Shown: positions 1 through 7,634, numbered from the stretch's first letter. The stretch is 11,847 bases of DNA from Lentisphaeria bacterium (GCA_019408975.1 DXVA01000008.1:21660-33506); one strand, 5' to 3'. Notes: generated from the sequence alone by a model not told the origin. Numbers and translations are program-made.

Positions 1-2616
1 TACAGAACAGAGCGCCTCATCAAAGAGAAAATGTCTCTGATCAATGCCGACGAAACCGGCATTACTCCGAATAAGCTGATCAATCCGAAGGCTTTTATCG
101 GTGTCATCCGGGACTTCTTTGCAAGAAATCAGCTTTCCCAGTTCATGGACCAGACCAATCCTCTGTCCGAACTTACCAACAAGAGACGTCTCAGTGCTCT
201 CGGCCCCGGCGGCTTGAGCCGTGACCGCGCAGGATTCGAAGTCCGCGACGTTCATACAAGCCATTACGGGCGCATTTGCCCGATTGAGACGCCTGAAGGT
301 CCGAACATCGGTCTGATTTCTTCCATGTCGCTGTATGCCAAGATCAATGAATTCGGTTTCCTGGAAACTCCTTACCGCCGTGTCGTGGATGGAACCGTCA
401 CAGATGAGATTGACTATCTGACTGCGGATAAAGAAGAGCATTTCGTGATTGCCCAGGCAAATGCCCCGCTGGATAAAGAGGGGAGATTCATCAATCCGAC
501 CGTTATGTCGCGTTTGTATGGCGATTCCGCCGAAAGGCCTCGTGAAGAAGTTCAGTACATGGACGTTTCGCCGAAGCAGCTGGTCAGTGCCGCAGCAGGT
601 CTGATCCCGTTCCTTGAGCATGACGACGCGAACCGTGCATTGATGGGATCGAACATGCAGAGACAGGCCGTTCCGCTTCTGGTTACGGAGTCTCCGTATG
701 TCGGAACCGGACTGGAAAAGAAAGTTGCCGTTGATTCGCGTGCCGTCACCTGCGCGAAAGCGGATGGTATTGTTGCGGAAGTTTCAGCTGCCGAAGTCGT
801 TGTCACGACAGACGGCAAGCCGCGCAATGAAACGGCTGATCCGAATCCGATGGTTTACCGCATGGTCAAGTTCCTCCGCAGCAATGCCGGAACATGCATC
901 AATCAGCGCCCGACGGTTCACAAGGGACAGGTCATCAAGGCCGGAGATGCGATTGCCGACGGACCTGCGACGGCTCAGGGTGAACTTGCACTCGGCAAGA
1001 ACGTGTTCGTCGCTTTCATGCCGTGGTGCGGATATAACTTCGAGGATGCTATCGTATTGAGTGAACGTCTTGTGAAAGAGGACGTTTATACCAGTATTCA
1101 TATTGATGAGTTCGAGATTACGAGTCGTGATACGAAACTCGGCCCTGAAGAAATCACCTGCGATATTCCGAACGTCAGCGAGGATCTTTTGAGAAACCTC
1201 GGTGTTGACGGAGTTGTCAGACTTGGTGCGGAAGTCAAGCCGGGCGATATTCTCGTCGGCAAGATTACGCCGAAGTCCGAGACGGAACTTGCTCCGGAAG
1301 AGCGTCTGCTGAGAGCCATTTTCGGTGAAAAGGCAGCGGATGTGAAGGATTCGAGTTTGTATGTCCAGAGCGGCAAAGGCGGCATCGTCATGGATGTCCG
1401 TATTGAATACGCGAAAGATCCGAACCGTCAGAATATGACCAATACGGAGCGCAAGCGCCAGTCGAAACATGCGAAGGATGTTTTCAAGGAACAGAAGACA
1501 GCTCTTGTCGAGGAACTTACGGAAAAACTTTCCGAAATCCTGCTTCAGCAGAAACTGCCGTGCCCGATTTATGACACGACTTCCGCAAAACAGGATGCCA
1601 TCCTCATTTCCTCGAACCGCAGAGTGACGCGTCCTTCCATTGCAAAACTTGCTGCGCAGTATGATTCTTTCCGTATGGATGACTGCCCGACCAAGGAAGC
1701 GATCGTGAAGATCATTGATACTTTCAGACCGCGTTTCCAGATTCTTGAGAAAAACCGTGACGAGCAGTTGAATGCGCTTGCCAACGGTGTCTCCGATGAA
1801 ACCGGTGCGATCAAGAAAGTCAAGGTTTATGTTGCCTCGAAACGTAAGATTCAGGTCGGCGACAAGATGGCCGGACGCCATGGAAACAAAGGTATCGTGG
1901 CGAAGATCGTGCCGGTGGAGGACATGCCGTTCCTGAAAGACGGAACGCCGGTCGATATCGTTCTGAATCCGCTGGGCGTGCCCAGCCGAATGAATATCGG
2001 ACAGGTTCTTGAAACCCATCTCGGATGGGCGGCGAAAATGCTCGGCTTCAAGGCTGCGACACCGGTGTTTGACGGTGTTCAGGAGGAAACGATCGTCGAT
2101 ATGATGAAGCAGGCGAACCAGAAGATTGCCGAGAAGACCGGCGAAGACTTCAAATGGGGCTTCCGTATGCGTGACGGCGTTGAGGAGTATGACGGCAAGA
2201 CCGATGTTTACGACGGCAGAACAGGCAACAAGTTTGATCAGCGCGTCATGGTCGGTCAGATTTATATGCTGAAACTCGACCACCTTGTGGCGAACAAGAT
2301 CCACGCCAGAGCGGTCGGTCCCTATTCTCTGGTTACACAGCAGCCTCTCGGCGGTAAAGCCCAGCACGGCGGTCAGCGTTTCGGAGAAATGGAAGTTTGG
2401 GCTCTTGAGGCTTATGGAGCGGCGCACACGCTTCAGGAAATGCTTACGGTCAAGAGCGACGACGTCACGGGAAGAGCACGAATCTACGAGTCGATCGTAA
2501 GAGGACAGAACATACTTGAGGCTGGAAGACCCGAGTCGTTCAACGTTCTTCTGAAAGAAATGCAAAGCTTGGGCCTCGACGTCCGCACGATCAAGCGGAC
2601 AGAGTCTCCGAAATAA
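1..2616 (+). CDS. rpoB: RNA polymerase beta subunit RpoB, 5'-truncated by the window edge
   Basis: Catalytic core subunit of RNA polymerase. The frame is open from base 1 and gives 871 codons, matching E. coli RpoB from about residue 469 to the end; the start lies outside the window and the ATG at 31 is internal. Visible landmarks, by codon of the fragment: rifampicin cluster I at 41-67, cluster II ending in PEGPNIGLI near 98-106, the GYNFED motif with acidic residues 348-349, an insertion-bearing flap region around 460-600, and GDKMAGRHGNKG with the two active-site lysines at 622 and 630, eight apart as in E. coli K1065/K1073. The C-terminal SLVTQQPLGGKAQ and ESFNVLLKE segments are intact. 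The E. coli His526 position (codon 60) is Asn. About 20-25 extra residues follow ATPVFDG. The gene ends in TAA directly followed by TAG, 21 bases before rpoC. Identification is certain; residue equivalences come from memory of E. coli. Confidence 0.98.
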   Translation, partial: YRTERLIKEKMSLINADETGITPNKLINPKAFIGVIRDFFARNQLSQFMDQTNPLSELTNKRRLSALGPGGLSRDRAGFEVRDVHTSHYGRICPIETPEGPNIGLISSMSLYAKINEFGFLETPYRRVVDGTVTDEIDYLTADKEEHFVIAQANAPLDKEGRFINPTVMSRLYGDSAERPREEVQYMDVSPKQLVSAAAGLIPFLEHDDANRALMGSNMQRQAVPLLVTESPYVGTGLEKKVAVDSRAVTCAKADGIVAEVSAAEVVVTTDGKPRNETADPNPMVYRMVKFLRSNAGTCINQRPTVHKGQVIKAGDAIADGPATAQGELALGKNVFVAFMPWCGYNFEDAIVLSERLVKEDVYTSIHIDEFEITSRDTKLGPEEITCDIPNVSEDLLRNLGVDGVVRLGAEVKPGDILVGKITPKSETELAPEERLLRAIFGEKAADVKDSSLYVQSGKGGIVMDVRIEYAKDPNRQNMTNTERKRQSKHAKDVFKEQKTALVEELTEKLSEILLQQKLPCPIYDTTSAKQDAILISSNRRVTRPSIAKLAAQYDSFRMDDCPTKEAIVKIIDTFRPRFQILEKNRDEQLNALANGVSDETGAIKKVKVYVASKRKIQVGDKMAGRHGNKGIVAKIVPVEDMPFLKDGTPVDIVLNPLGVPSRMNIGQVLETHLGWAAKMLGFKAATPVFDGVQEETIVDMMKQANQKIAEKTGEDFKWGFRMRDGVEEYDGKTDVYDGRTGNKFDQRVMVGQIYMLKLDHLVANKIHARAVGPYSLVTQQPLGGKAQHGGQRFGEMEVWALEAYGAAHTLQEMLTVKSDDVTGRARIYESIVRGQNILEAGRPESFNVLLKEMQSLGLDVRTIKRTESPK

Positions 2617-2624
2617 TAGAATGC

Positions 2625-2630
2625 GGAGGA
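2625..2630 (+). promoter_or_regulatory. Shine-Dalgarno site of rpoC
   Basis: GGAGGA lies 7 bases before the GTG at 2638. It decides the start, because the next in-frame ATG (2668, residue 11) has no comparable site. The whole rpoB-rpoC spacer is 21 bases, so there is no room for a terminator and the two genes are presumably cotranscribed. Confidence 0.9.
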
Positions 2631-2637
2631 ATCCAAA

Positions 2638-5600
2638 GTGATTGACAATAGTTTTAACAGCAAGGAAATGCCCGCACAGCAGCAGACTTCGGGAATGAGT
2701 GCCTTTGAAGTGGTATCCATCAAGGTTGCATCCCCGGAAGTGATCCGCTCCTGGAGTCACGGTGAGATCAAGAATCCCGAGACGATCAATTACAGAAGTT
2801 TCAAGCCCGAAAAAGGCGGTCTCTTCTGCGAAAGAATTTTCGGTCCGCAAAAGGACTGGGAATGCAACTGCGGTAAATATAAACGTGTAAAAAACAAAGG
2901 CATCATCTGCGACCGCTGCGGCGTCGAAGTTACGCAGTCCAAGGTCAGAAGAGAGCGCATGGGACATATCGAACTTGCGGTTCCGGTGTCTCATATCTGG
3001 TTCTTCAAATGTATGCCCAGCCGTATCGGTCTCATGCTTGATATGACGGCACGCACGCTTGAACGCATTATTTATTATGAAGACTGGGTTGTCGTAGACC
3101 CCGGCGATACGCCTTTGAAGCTTGGTGAATCTCTCGATGAAATGAATTACCGTCAGGCGAGAGATGAATACGGAGACGCATTCAAGGCGGAAATGGGGGC
3201 TCCTGCAATCCGTACGCTGCTTCAGCAGATCGACCTTGAGCCGCTTCACGCGGAACTTGAAGTTTTGCTGACGAGCACGAAAAACAAGGCAATCCGCAAG
3301 AAACTCTCCAAGAGACTGCGTCTTGTCGAAGGCTTTTTGAAGAGCGCTTCCCGTCCTGAATGGATGATTCTCGAAGTTCTCCCTGTGATTCCGCCGGATC
3401 TGCGGCCTCTCGTTCCGCTGGAAGGCGGGCGCTTCGCGACCTCCGACCTGAATGATCTGTACAGAAGGGTCATCAATCGTAACAGCCGTCTGAAAAATCT
3501 GCTTCAGCTCCGGACGCCGGAAGTGATTATCCGCAACGAGAAGAGAATGCTTCAGGAGGCGGTTGACGCTCTGCTGGACAACGGTCGTCACGGACGTGCC
3601 GTCACCGGAGCCGGGAACCGGCCTTTGAAGAGCCTGAGCGACATGCTCAAAGGCAAGCAGGGACGTTTCCGTCAGAACCTGCTCGGTAAACGTGTGGACT
3701 ATTCCGGACGTTCCGTTATCGTTGTCGGGCCCGAACTCAAACTCATGCAGTGCGGTCTTCCCAAGAAGATGGCATTGATTCTGTTCGAGCCGTTCATCAT
3801 CCGCCATCTGAAGGGCAGGGGCTTTGCCCATACAGTCCGCGGCGCCAAGAAGATGATCGAGCGCGGCGAACCTGTGGTGTGGGATATTCTGGAAGAAGTG
3901 ACCAAGGGGCACCCCGTGATGCTGAACCGTGCGCCTACGCTGCACAGACTTTCCATTCAGGCATTCGATCCGATCCTGATCGAAGGTTCGGCTCTGCGCC
4001 TGCATCCCCTTGTCTGTACTGCTTACAACGCGGACTTTGACGGCGACCAGATGGCTGTCCATGTTCCGCTTTCGCCGGCGGCGCAGCTTGAGTGTAAACT
4101 GCTCATGCTTTCCACGAACAACATCTTCTCGCCCGCCAACGGCAAGCCGATCACGACTCCGACACAGGATATCACACTCGGCGTTTATTACCTGACGATC
4201 GATCCGAAGAATAAAGAGAGAATCCGCATCTTCAAAGATGTTCATGAAGTTCTCTTTGCCTTGGATTCCGGTTACATCAAGATTCATGATGCAATCAAAC
4301 TGCCGAATCCGGATTATGGAATCGTGACTCCGCGTGGAAATGCGACGGACAAATTCATCATTACGACCCCCGGACGCTGTATCTTCAACCGGATCTGGGA
4401 CAAGAAACTCGGATTCTACAATGGCCCCGCCAAGAAAAAAGACCTCGGCAGGCTGATTGCCGAAGCTTACGATCATATCGGGCATGACAAAACCATTGAG
4501 CTTCTTGACAATCTCAAGAATCTCGGGTATGAATATGCCACGGTCGCCGGTTTCTCCATTTCCGTTGCGGACATGCTGATTCCGAAGAGAAAGCCGGAAC
4601 TCATCAAAGAGACACGCAAGAAAATTGATGAGATCAAAGAGAAATACGACAAAGGCTTCCTGACGGTCGGTGAGCGTCACAACCAGGTCGTTGATGCATG
4701 GACCAAGACGGCGAATACCGTTGCGGACGAGCTGACGAAGGAAGTGGAAGAGGCCAGCAGAAGAGAAATCAACCCTGTCTATGCCATGCTTGACTCGGGA
4801 GCCCGAGGAAGTAAAGATCAGATCAAACAGCTTGCCGGTATGCGCGGTCTTATGACAAAACCGTCCGGCGAGATTATTGAGCGTCCGATTCTGTCGAGTT
4901 TCCGCGAAGGACTGACGGTGTTGGAGTACTTCATCAGTACCCATGGCGCCCGCAAAGGGTTGGCTGACACGGCTCTGAAGACCGCTGACTCCGGTTATAT
5001 GACCCGTAAGCTCGTCGATGTTGCGCAGGACATCATCTGCCGCACGGAAGACTGCGGGACTCTCAAGGGCATTTACGTGGAGGCCATCATCGAAGGCGAT
5101 GAGATCATGCTTCCGCTTAAAGCGAGACTTCTCGGCCGTTACAGTGCTCAGGACATCCGTGACCCTGCCAAGAGCGACGGCAGCTATATCATTCATGCCG
5201 GCGAAGAATTTACTCCGGAAAAAGCGGATCTCATCGAGAAACGCGGTATTACCAAGGTGCTGATCCGTTCCGTTCTGACTTGCGATGTCGAACATGGTGT
5301 CTGCGTCAAATGTTACGGCAAGAACCTTGCCACGGACAAGGATGCGGAACTTGGCGACGCTCTCGGCATCATCGCGGCACAGTCGATCGGTGAGCCCGGA
5401 ACGCAGCTGACTATGAGAACGTTCCACATCGGCGGCATTTCTTCCGGCGGAGGCAAGGAGCCGGTGATTACGGCTCGTCAGGCAGGCACGGTTCGCTTTG
5501 AAAATCTTCGTCTTGTCACCGATAAAAACGGCAATACGCTGGTCGTGAACAAGAATGGCTACATCATCATCTATGACGAGGAAAAGGCGAAAGAAGCCGA

Positions 5601-7062
5601 AGCGAAGGCTCGTGAAAGAGTCAGGCTCGAAGCACAGGTGATGGGCTCCTCTTATGCCCATGACTATGACTTCTGGTCAGATGCCGTCAAGGATGCGGAA
5701 ATTGACAGATATCCGGCGGAAGTCGGCGCTGTGCTTTACAAAAAGGATGGCGACAAAGTCAAACCGAAAGAGAAGATTGCATCCTGGGATGCTTATCAGA
5801 TGCCGATCATTGCGGAAGAGAACGGTATTGTGGAACTCCATGATATCGTCGAGGGTGTTACCCTGAACCGCAGCGAGCGCGGCGGTATCGAAGAATTGAC
5901 CGTCATGGAGCACCGTGAGGACCTGCTGCCTCAGGTTGTCGTCAACGATGCGAAGGGCGAACTGATTTCCAACTATCCGCTGCCGACAGGCGCCCTGCTG
6001 ATGGTGAAGAGAGGCGAAAAAGTCGTTCCCGGCATGACGCTCGCACGTGTTCCCCGTCAGCAGCAGAAGAACAGAGACATCACCGGAGGTCTTCCGCGTG
6101 TTGCCGAATTGTTTGAAGCCCGTATGCCGAAAGAAGTGGCGGAGATCGCCCGTATCGACGGTATCGTTGACAGAGGCAAGAATGTAAGAGGTCGTCAGAC
6201 CATCATCATACGCGATCCGGATAACAAGGATGTTTTTGAAGAGCATAATATCCCGACGTCGAAGCACCTTATCGTTGGCAAAGGCGACTATGTGCGGAAG
6301 GGACAGAAGCTCACGGTTGGTTCCATCATTCCTCAGAAACTCCTTGAAATCTGCGGACCCCACGAGTTGCAGCGCTATATCGTAAACGAGATCCAGAAGG
6401 TTTACAGGGCGCAGGGTGTGGAAATCAATGACAAGCACATTGAAATCATCATTCGCCAGATGATGCAGAAGATCCGTATTATCGATCAGGGAGACACGCA
6501 GTTCCTGGCCGGTGAGCAGGTCGACCGCTACGACTTCAGTCATGCCAACGAGGAAGCCCGTAAAAACGGCAAGAAGCCTGCCGAAGGCGAACCGGTTCTT
6601 CTCGGTATCGCAAAAGCCTCTCTGGAAACGGAAAGCTTCATTTCTTCGGCATCGTTCCAGGATACCACGAGAATTCTGACCGACGCCGCTACCCTCGGCA
6701 AGATCGATGTTCTTCGCGGATTCAAGGAAAACGTCATTACCGGACATCTGATTCCCGCGGGAACCGGATCGGAGAAATTCCAGCATCTGCACCTGGTCAA
6801 ACTCGGCGAAGAAATTCCGATTGAGAAACCTGTGGTGGAACTGCCCGAACAGAAGAAAGAGGAGACGATCGAAAACATCGACTTCGGAGACGATGACGAT
6901 ATCGACGATATCTTCTCTGACAAGGAAGCGGATGACGATTTCGCGGACCAGAACGGGGACGAGGCTTTTGTCGACGACGAGTATGAAGATGACAAGGATG
7001 AATTCGATGATGAGATCGATGACAGCGAGTTTGATCCGAGTATCGATTACGAGAAGGAATGA
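2638..7062 (+). CDS. rpoC: RNA polymerase beta' subunit RpoC with long acidic C-terminal tail
   Basis: Largest catalytic subunit of RNA polymerase, 1474 residues. Domains in order: zinc site 1 with Cys76, 78, 91 and 94; clamp and lid region; active-site NADFDGDQ with metal-binding Asp466, 468 and 470; bridge helix GARGSKDQIKQLAGMRG at 721-737; zinc site 2 with Cys806, 882, 889 and 892; trigger loop starting TMRTFH with Met926, Arg927 and His930. The trigger loop is split by an insertion of roughly 210 residues (SI3 type) and resumes at ITGGLPRVAELFEAR (about 1148-1162). Within that insertion, residues about 982-1022 are extra compared with E. coli and begin with a Lys/Glu/Ala-rich stretch. 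The conserved body ends near residue 1388; what follows is an acidic tail, with 34 Asp/Glu and 3 Lys in the last 64 residues. The start is GTG, supported by GGAGGA. The gene shares rpoB's frame and is presumably cotranscribed with it. Confidence 0.98.
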   Translation: MIDNSFNSKEMPAQQQTSGMSAFEVVSIKVASPEVIRSWSHGEIKNPETINYRSFKPEKGGLFCERIFGPQKDWECNCGKYKRVKNKGIICDRCGVEVTQSKVRRERMGHIELAVPVSHIWFFKCMPSRIGLMLDMTARTLERIIYYEDWVVVDPGDTPLKLGESLDEMNYRQARDEYGDAFKAEMGAPAIRTLLQQIDLEPLHAELEVLLTSTKNKAIRKKLSKRLRLVEGFLKSASRPEWMILEVLPVIPPDLRPLVPLEGGRFATSDLNDLYRRVINRNSRLKNLLQLRTPEVIIRNEKRMLQEAVDALLDNGRHGRAVTGAGNRPLKSLSDMLKGKQGRFRQNLLGKRVDYSGRSVIVVGPELKLMQCGLPKKMALILFEPFIIRHLKGRGFAHTVRGAKKMIERGEPVVWDILEEVTKGHPVMLNRAPTLHRLSIQAFDPILIEGSALRLHPLVCTAYNADFDGDQMAVHVPLSPAAQLECKLLMLSTNNIFSPANGKPITTPTQDITLGVYYLTIDPKNKERIRIFKDVHEVLFALDSGYIKIHDAIKLPNPDYGIVTPRGNATDKFIITTPGRCIFNRIWDKKLGFYNGPAKKKDLGRLIAEAYDHIGHDKTIELLDNLKNLGYEYATVAGFSISVADMLIPKRKPELIKETRKKIDEIKEKYDKGFLTVGERHNQVVDAWTKTANTVADELTKEVEEASRREINPVYAMLDSGARGSKDQIKQLAGMRGLMTKPSGEIIERPILSSFREGLTVLEYFISTHGARKGLADTALKTADSGYMTRKLVDVAQDIICRTEDCGTLKGIYVEAIIEGDEIMLPLKARLLGRYSAQDIRDPAKSDGSYIIHAGEEFTPEKADLIEKRGITKVLIRSVLTCDVEHGVCVKCYGKNLATDKDAELGDALGIIAAQSIGEPGTQLTMRTFHIGGISSGGGKEPVITARQAGTVRFENLRLVTDKNGNTLVVNKNGYIIIYDEEKAKEAEAKARERVRLEAQVMGSSYAHDYDFWSDAVKDAEIDRYPAEVGAVLYKKDGDKVKPKEKIASWDAYQMPIIAEENGIVELHDIVEGVTLNRSERGGIEELTVMEHREDLLPQVVVNDAKGELISNYPLPTGALLMVKRGEKVVPGMTLARVPRQQQKNRDITGGLPRVAELFEARMPKEVAEIARIDGIVDRGKNVRGRQTIIIRDPDNKDVFEEHNIPTSKHLIVGKGDYVRKGQKLTVGSIIPQKLLEICGPHELQRYIVNEIQKVYRAQGVEINDKHIEIIIRQMMQKIRIIDQGDTQFLAGEQVDRYDFSHANEEARKNGKKPAEGEPVLLGIAKASLETESFISSASFQDTTRILTDAATLGKIDVLRGFKENVITGHLIPAGTGSEKFQHLHLVKLGEEIPIEKPVVELPEQKKEETIENIDFGDDDDIDDIFSDKEADDDFADQNGDEAFVDDEYEDDKDEFDDEIDDSEFDPSIDYEKE

Positions 7063-7102
7063 CGGGAAAGTCAATAAAAACTGAAAAAATTAAAATATAC
7101 AG

Positions 7103-7132
7103 TTGAAAAAGACAAACGGGAGGATATATTAT
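7103..7132 (+). promoter_or_regulatory. Candidate sigma70 promoter for the str genes
   Basis: TTGAAA (7103-7108) and TATATT (7125-7130) are 16 bases apart; TATTAT (7127-7132) gives an 18-base spacing instead. Each hexamer differs from consensus at one position. The A-rich stretch upstream (7074-7102) could act as an UP element. Transcription would start near 7137-7140, giving a leader of about 46-49 bases before rpsL. This is called from sequence only. Confidence 0.6.
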
Positions 7133-7145
7133 CTACCCGTTTGTC
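7111..7145 (+). repeat. Perfect 10-bp inverted repeat overlapping the str promoter
   Basis: GACAAACGGG (7111-7120) is matched exactly by its reverse complement at 7136-7145. Inside, after one A-A mismatch, GGAT (7122-7125) pairs with ATCT (7131-7134) with one G-T wobble, leaving a 5-base loop. The left arm fills the promoter spacer, the loop contains most of the -10 hexamer, and the right arm covers the likely transcription start. It could be a DNA operator, an RNA hairpin formed only in readthrough transcripts from rpoC, or a terminator for the opposite strand, since AAAAA precedes it on the + strand. Confidence 0.8.
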
Positions 7146-7157
7146 GTACATAACTGT

Positions 7158-7170
7158 AACAACGCGAATA
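7158..7170 (+). promoter_or_regulatory. Leader element AACAACGCGAATA before rpsL
   Basis: This 13-base stretch, ending 15 bases before the rpsL ATG, is almost repeated before rpsG (7623-7634, one base fewer) and partly before fusA (8142-8150). It lies just upstream of the SD. The function is unknown. Confidence 0.45.
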
Positions 7171-7185
7171 TGTGAAGAGGAGATC

Positions 7186-7587
7186 ATGCCGACAATCAAT
7201 CAGTTGGTGAAATCGGGCCGCAGGACAAAAGTGGCGAAGAGCAAGTCTAAAGCACTCTCGAAGTGTCCCCAGAGACGCGGTGTCTGCCTGCAGGTTACAA
7301 CAAGAACGCCCAAGAAGCCGAACTCGGCTATGCGTAAGATCGCCAGAGTGCGTCTTACAAATGGATATGAAGTGACCGCGTACATCGGCGGCGAAGGGCA
7401 TAATCTTCAGGAACACTCTGTTGTGCTCGTGAAAGGCGGAAGGGTCCGTGACCTCCCCGGCGTACGTTATCATATCGTGCGCGGAGCACTCGACAGCCTC
7501 GGCGTTGAAGCACGCAGACAGGGACGCTCCAAATACGGTAACAAGACTCCGAAAGCCGGAGAGCCTGCCGGTAAGAAGAAAAAATAA
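7186..7587 (+). CDS. rpsL: 30S ribosomal protein S12
   Basis: Decoding-centre protein of the 30S subunit, 133 residues. It starts MPTINQLVKSGRRTK and carries the family core CPQRRGVC (27-34), TPKKPNSAMRK (41-51), NGYEVTAYIGGEGHNLQEHS (60-78) and LPGVRYHIVRGALD (90-103). The Lys43 position, a known streptomycin-resistance site, is unchanged. The Lys88 position is Arg88 (CGT at 7447-7449). Asp89, the residue that is methylthiolated in E. coli, is present. The C-terminus is Lys-rich. The ATG at 7186 is chosen because it gives the canonical N-terminus and has GAGGAG 3 bases upstream; a TTG at 7141 would add 15 atypical residues. It is the first gene of the str group, behind its own candidate promoter. 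Confidence 0.98.
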   Translation: MPTINQLVKSGRRTKVAKSKSKALSKCPQRRGVCLQVTTRTPKKPNSAMRKIARVRLTNGYEVTAYIGGEGHNLQEHSVVLVKGGRVRDLPGVRYHIVRGALDSLGVEARRQGRSKYGNKTPKAGEPAGKKKK

Positions 7588-7620
7588 GTTTCTGCCCGTT
7601 CCGTGACGGAAGGCAGAAGC
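7588..7620 (+). promoter_or_regulatory. Stem-loop directly after rpsL
   Basis: GTTTCTGCC (7588-7596) pairs with GGCAGAAGC (7612-7620), nine pairs including one wobble. After a 2-base bulge (CG, 7597-7598), TTCCG (7599-7603) pairs with CGGAA (7607-7611) around a TGA loop. It begins on the base after the rpsL stop. In E. coli the rpsL-rpsG spacer holds the S7 repressor site; this bulged stem sits in the equivalent place. No T-run follows on the + strand, so it is not a + strand terminator. Confidence 0.75.
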
Positions 7621-7622
7621 AG

Positions 7623-7634
7623 AACAAGCGAATA
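7623..7634 (+). promoter_or_regulatory. Leader element AACAAGCGAATA before rpsG
   Basis: This matches the element before rpsL (7158-7170) at all 12 positions if one C is deleted there, and shares AACA and GCGAA with the stretch before fusA (8142-8150). It overlaps the left arm of the small hairpin that presents the rpsG ribosome-binding site. Confidence 0.45.

Larger units (their letters stand above)
7063..7185 (+). other. rpoC-rpsL spacer and rpsL leader
   Basis: The 123-base junction between the RNA polymerase and str genes. It opens A-rich (7074-7110), then carries a sigma70-like promoter, an inverted repeat, and a leader with the SD GAGGAG (7177-7182) before the rpsL ATG at 7186. I see no + strand hairpin followed by a T-run, so readthrough from rpoC into rpsL is likely in addition to any initiation here. 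Confidence 0.8.

Noticed and set aside
31..33. ATG at 31 as the start of rpoB
   Set aside because: The frame is open to base 1 and the upstream codons (YRTERLIKEK) align with E. coli RpoB just before the rifampicin region, so this Met is internal.
784..5661. A 1625-codon open frame on the minus strand opposite rpoB and rpoC
   Set aside because: It is in exact register with the sense codons and results from avoidance of TCA, TTA and CTA. It crosses two essential genes and its translation resembles no family I know.
5677..7074. A 465-codon minus-strand open frame opposite the end of rpoC
   Set aside because: Same mirror effect; its hydrophobic Ile/Val runs are the complement of the Asp/Glu codons of the acidic tail.
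7111..7145. The inverted repeat as a + strand terminator after rpoC
   Set aside because: The sequence after the right arm is GTACATAACTG, with no T-run; the tract of five A lies on the wrong side for this strand.
7141..7185. TTG at 7141 as an earlier start of rpsL
   Set aside because: It would add 15 residues unlike any S12 and lies inside the promoter repeat; ATG 7186 has an SD and the canonical N-terminus.
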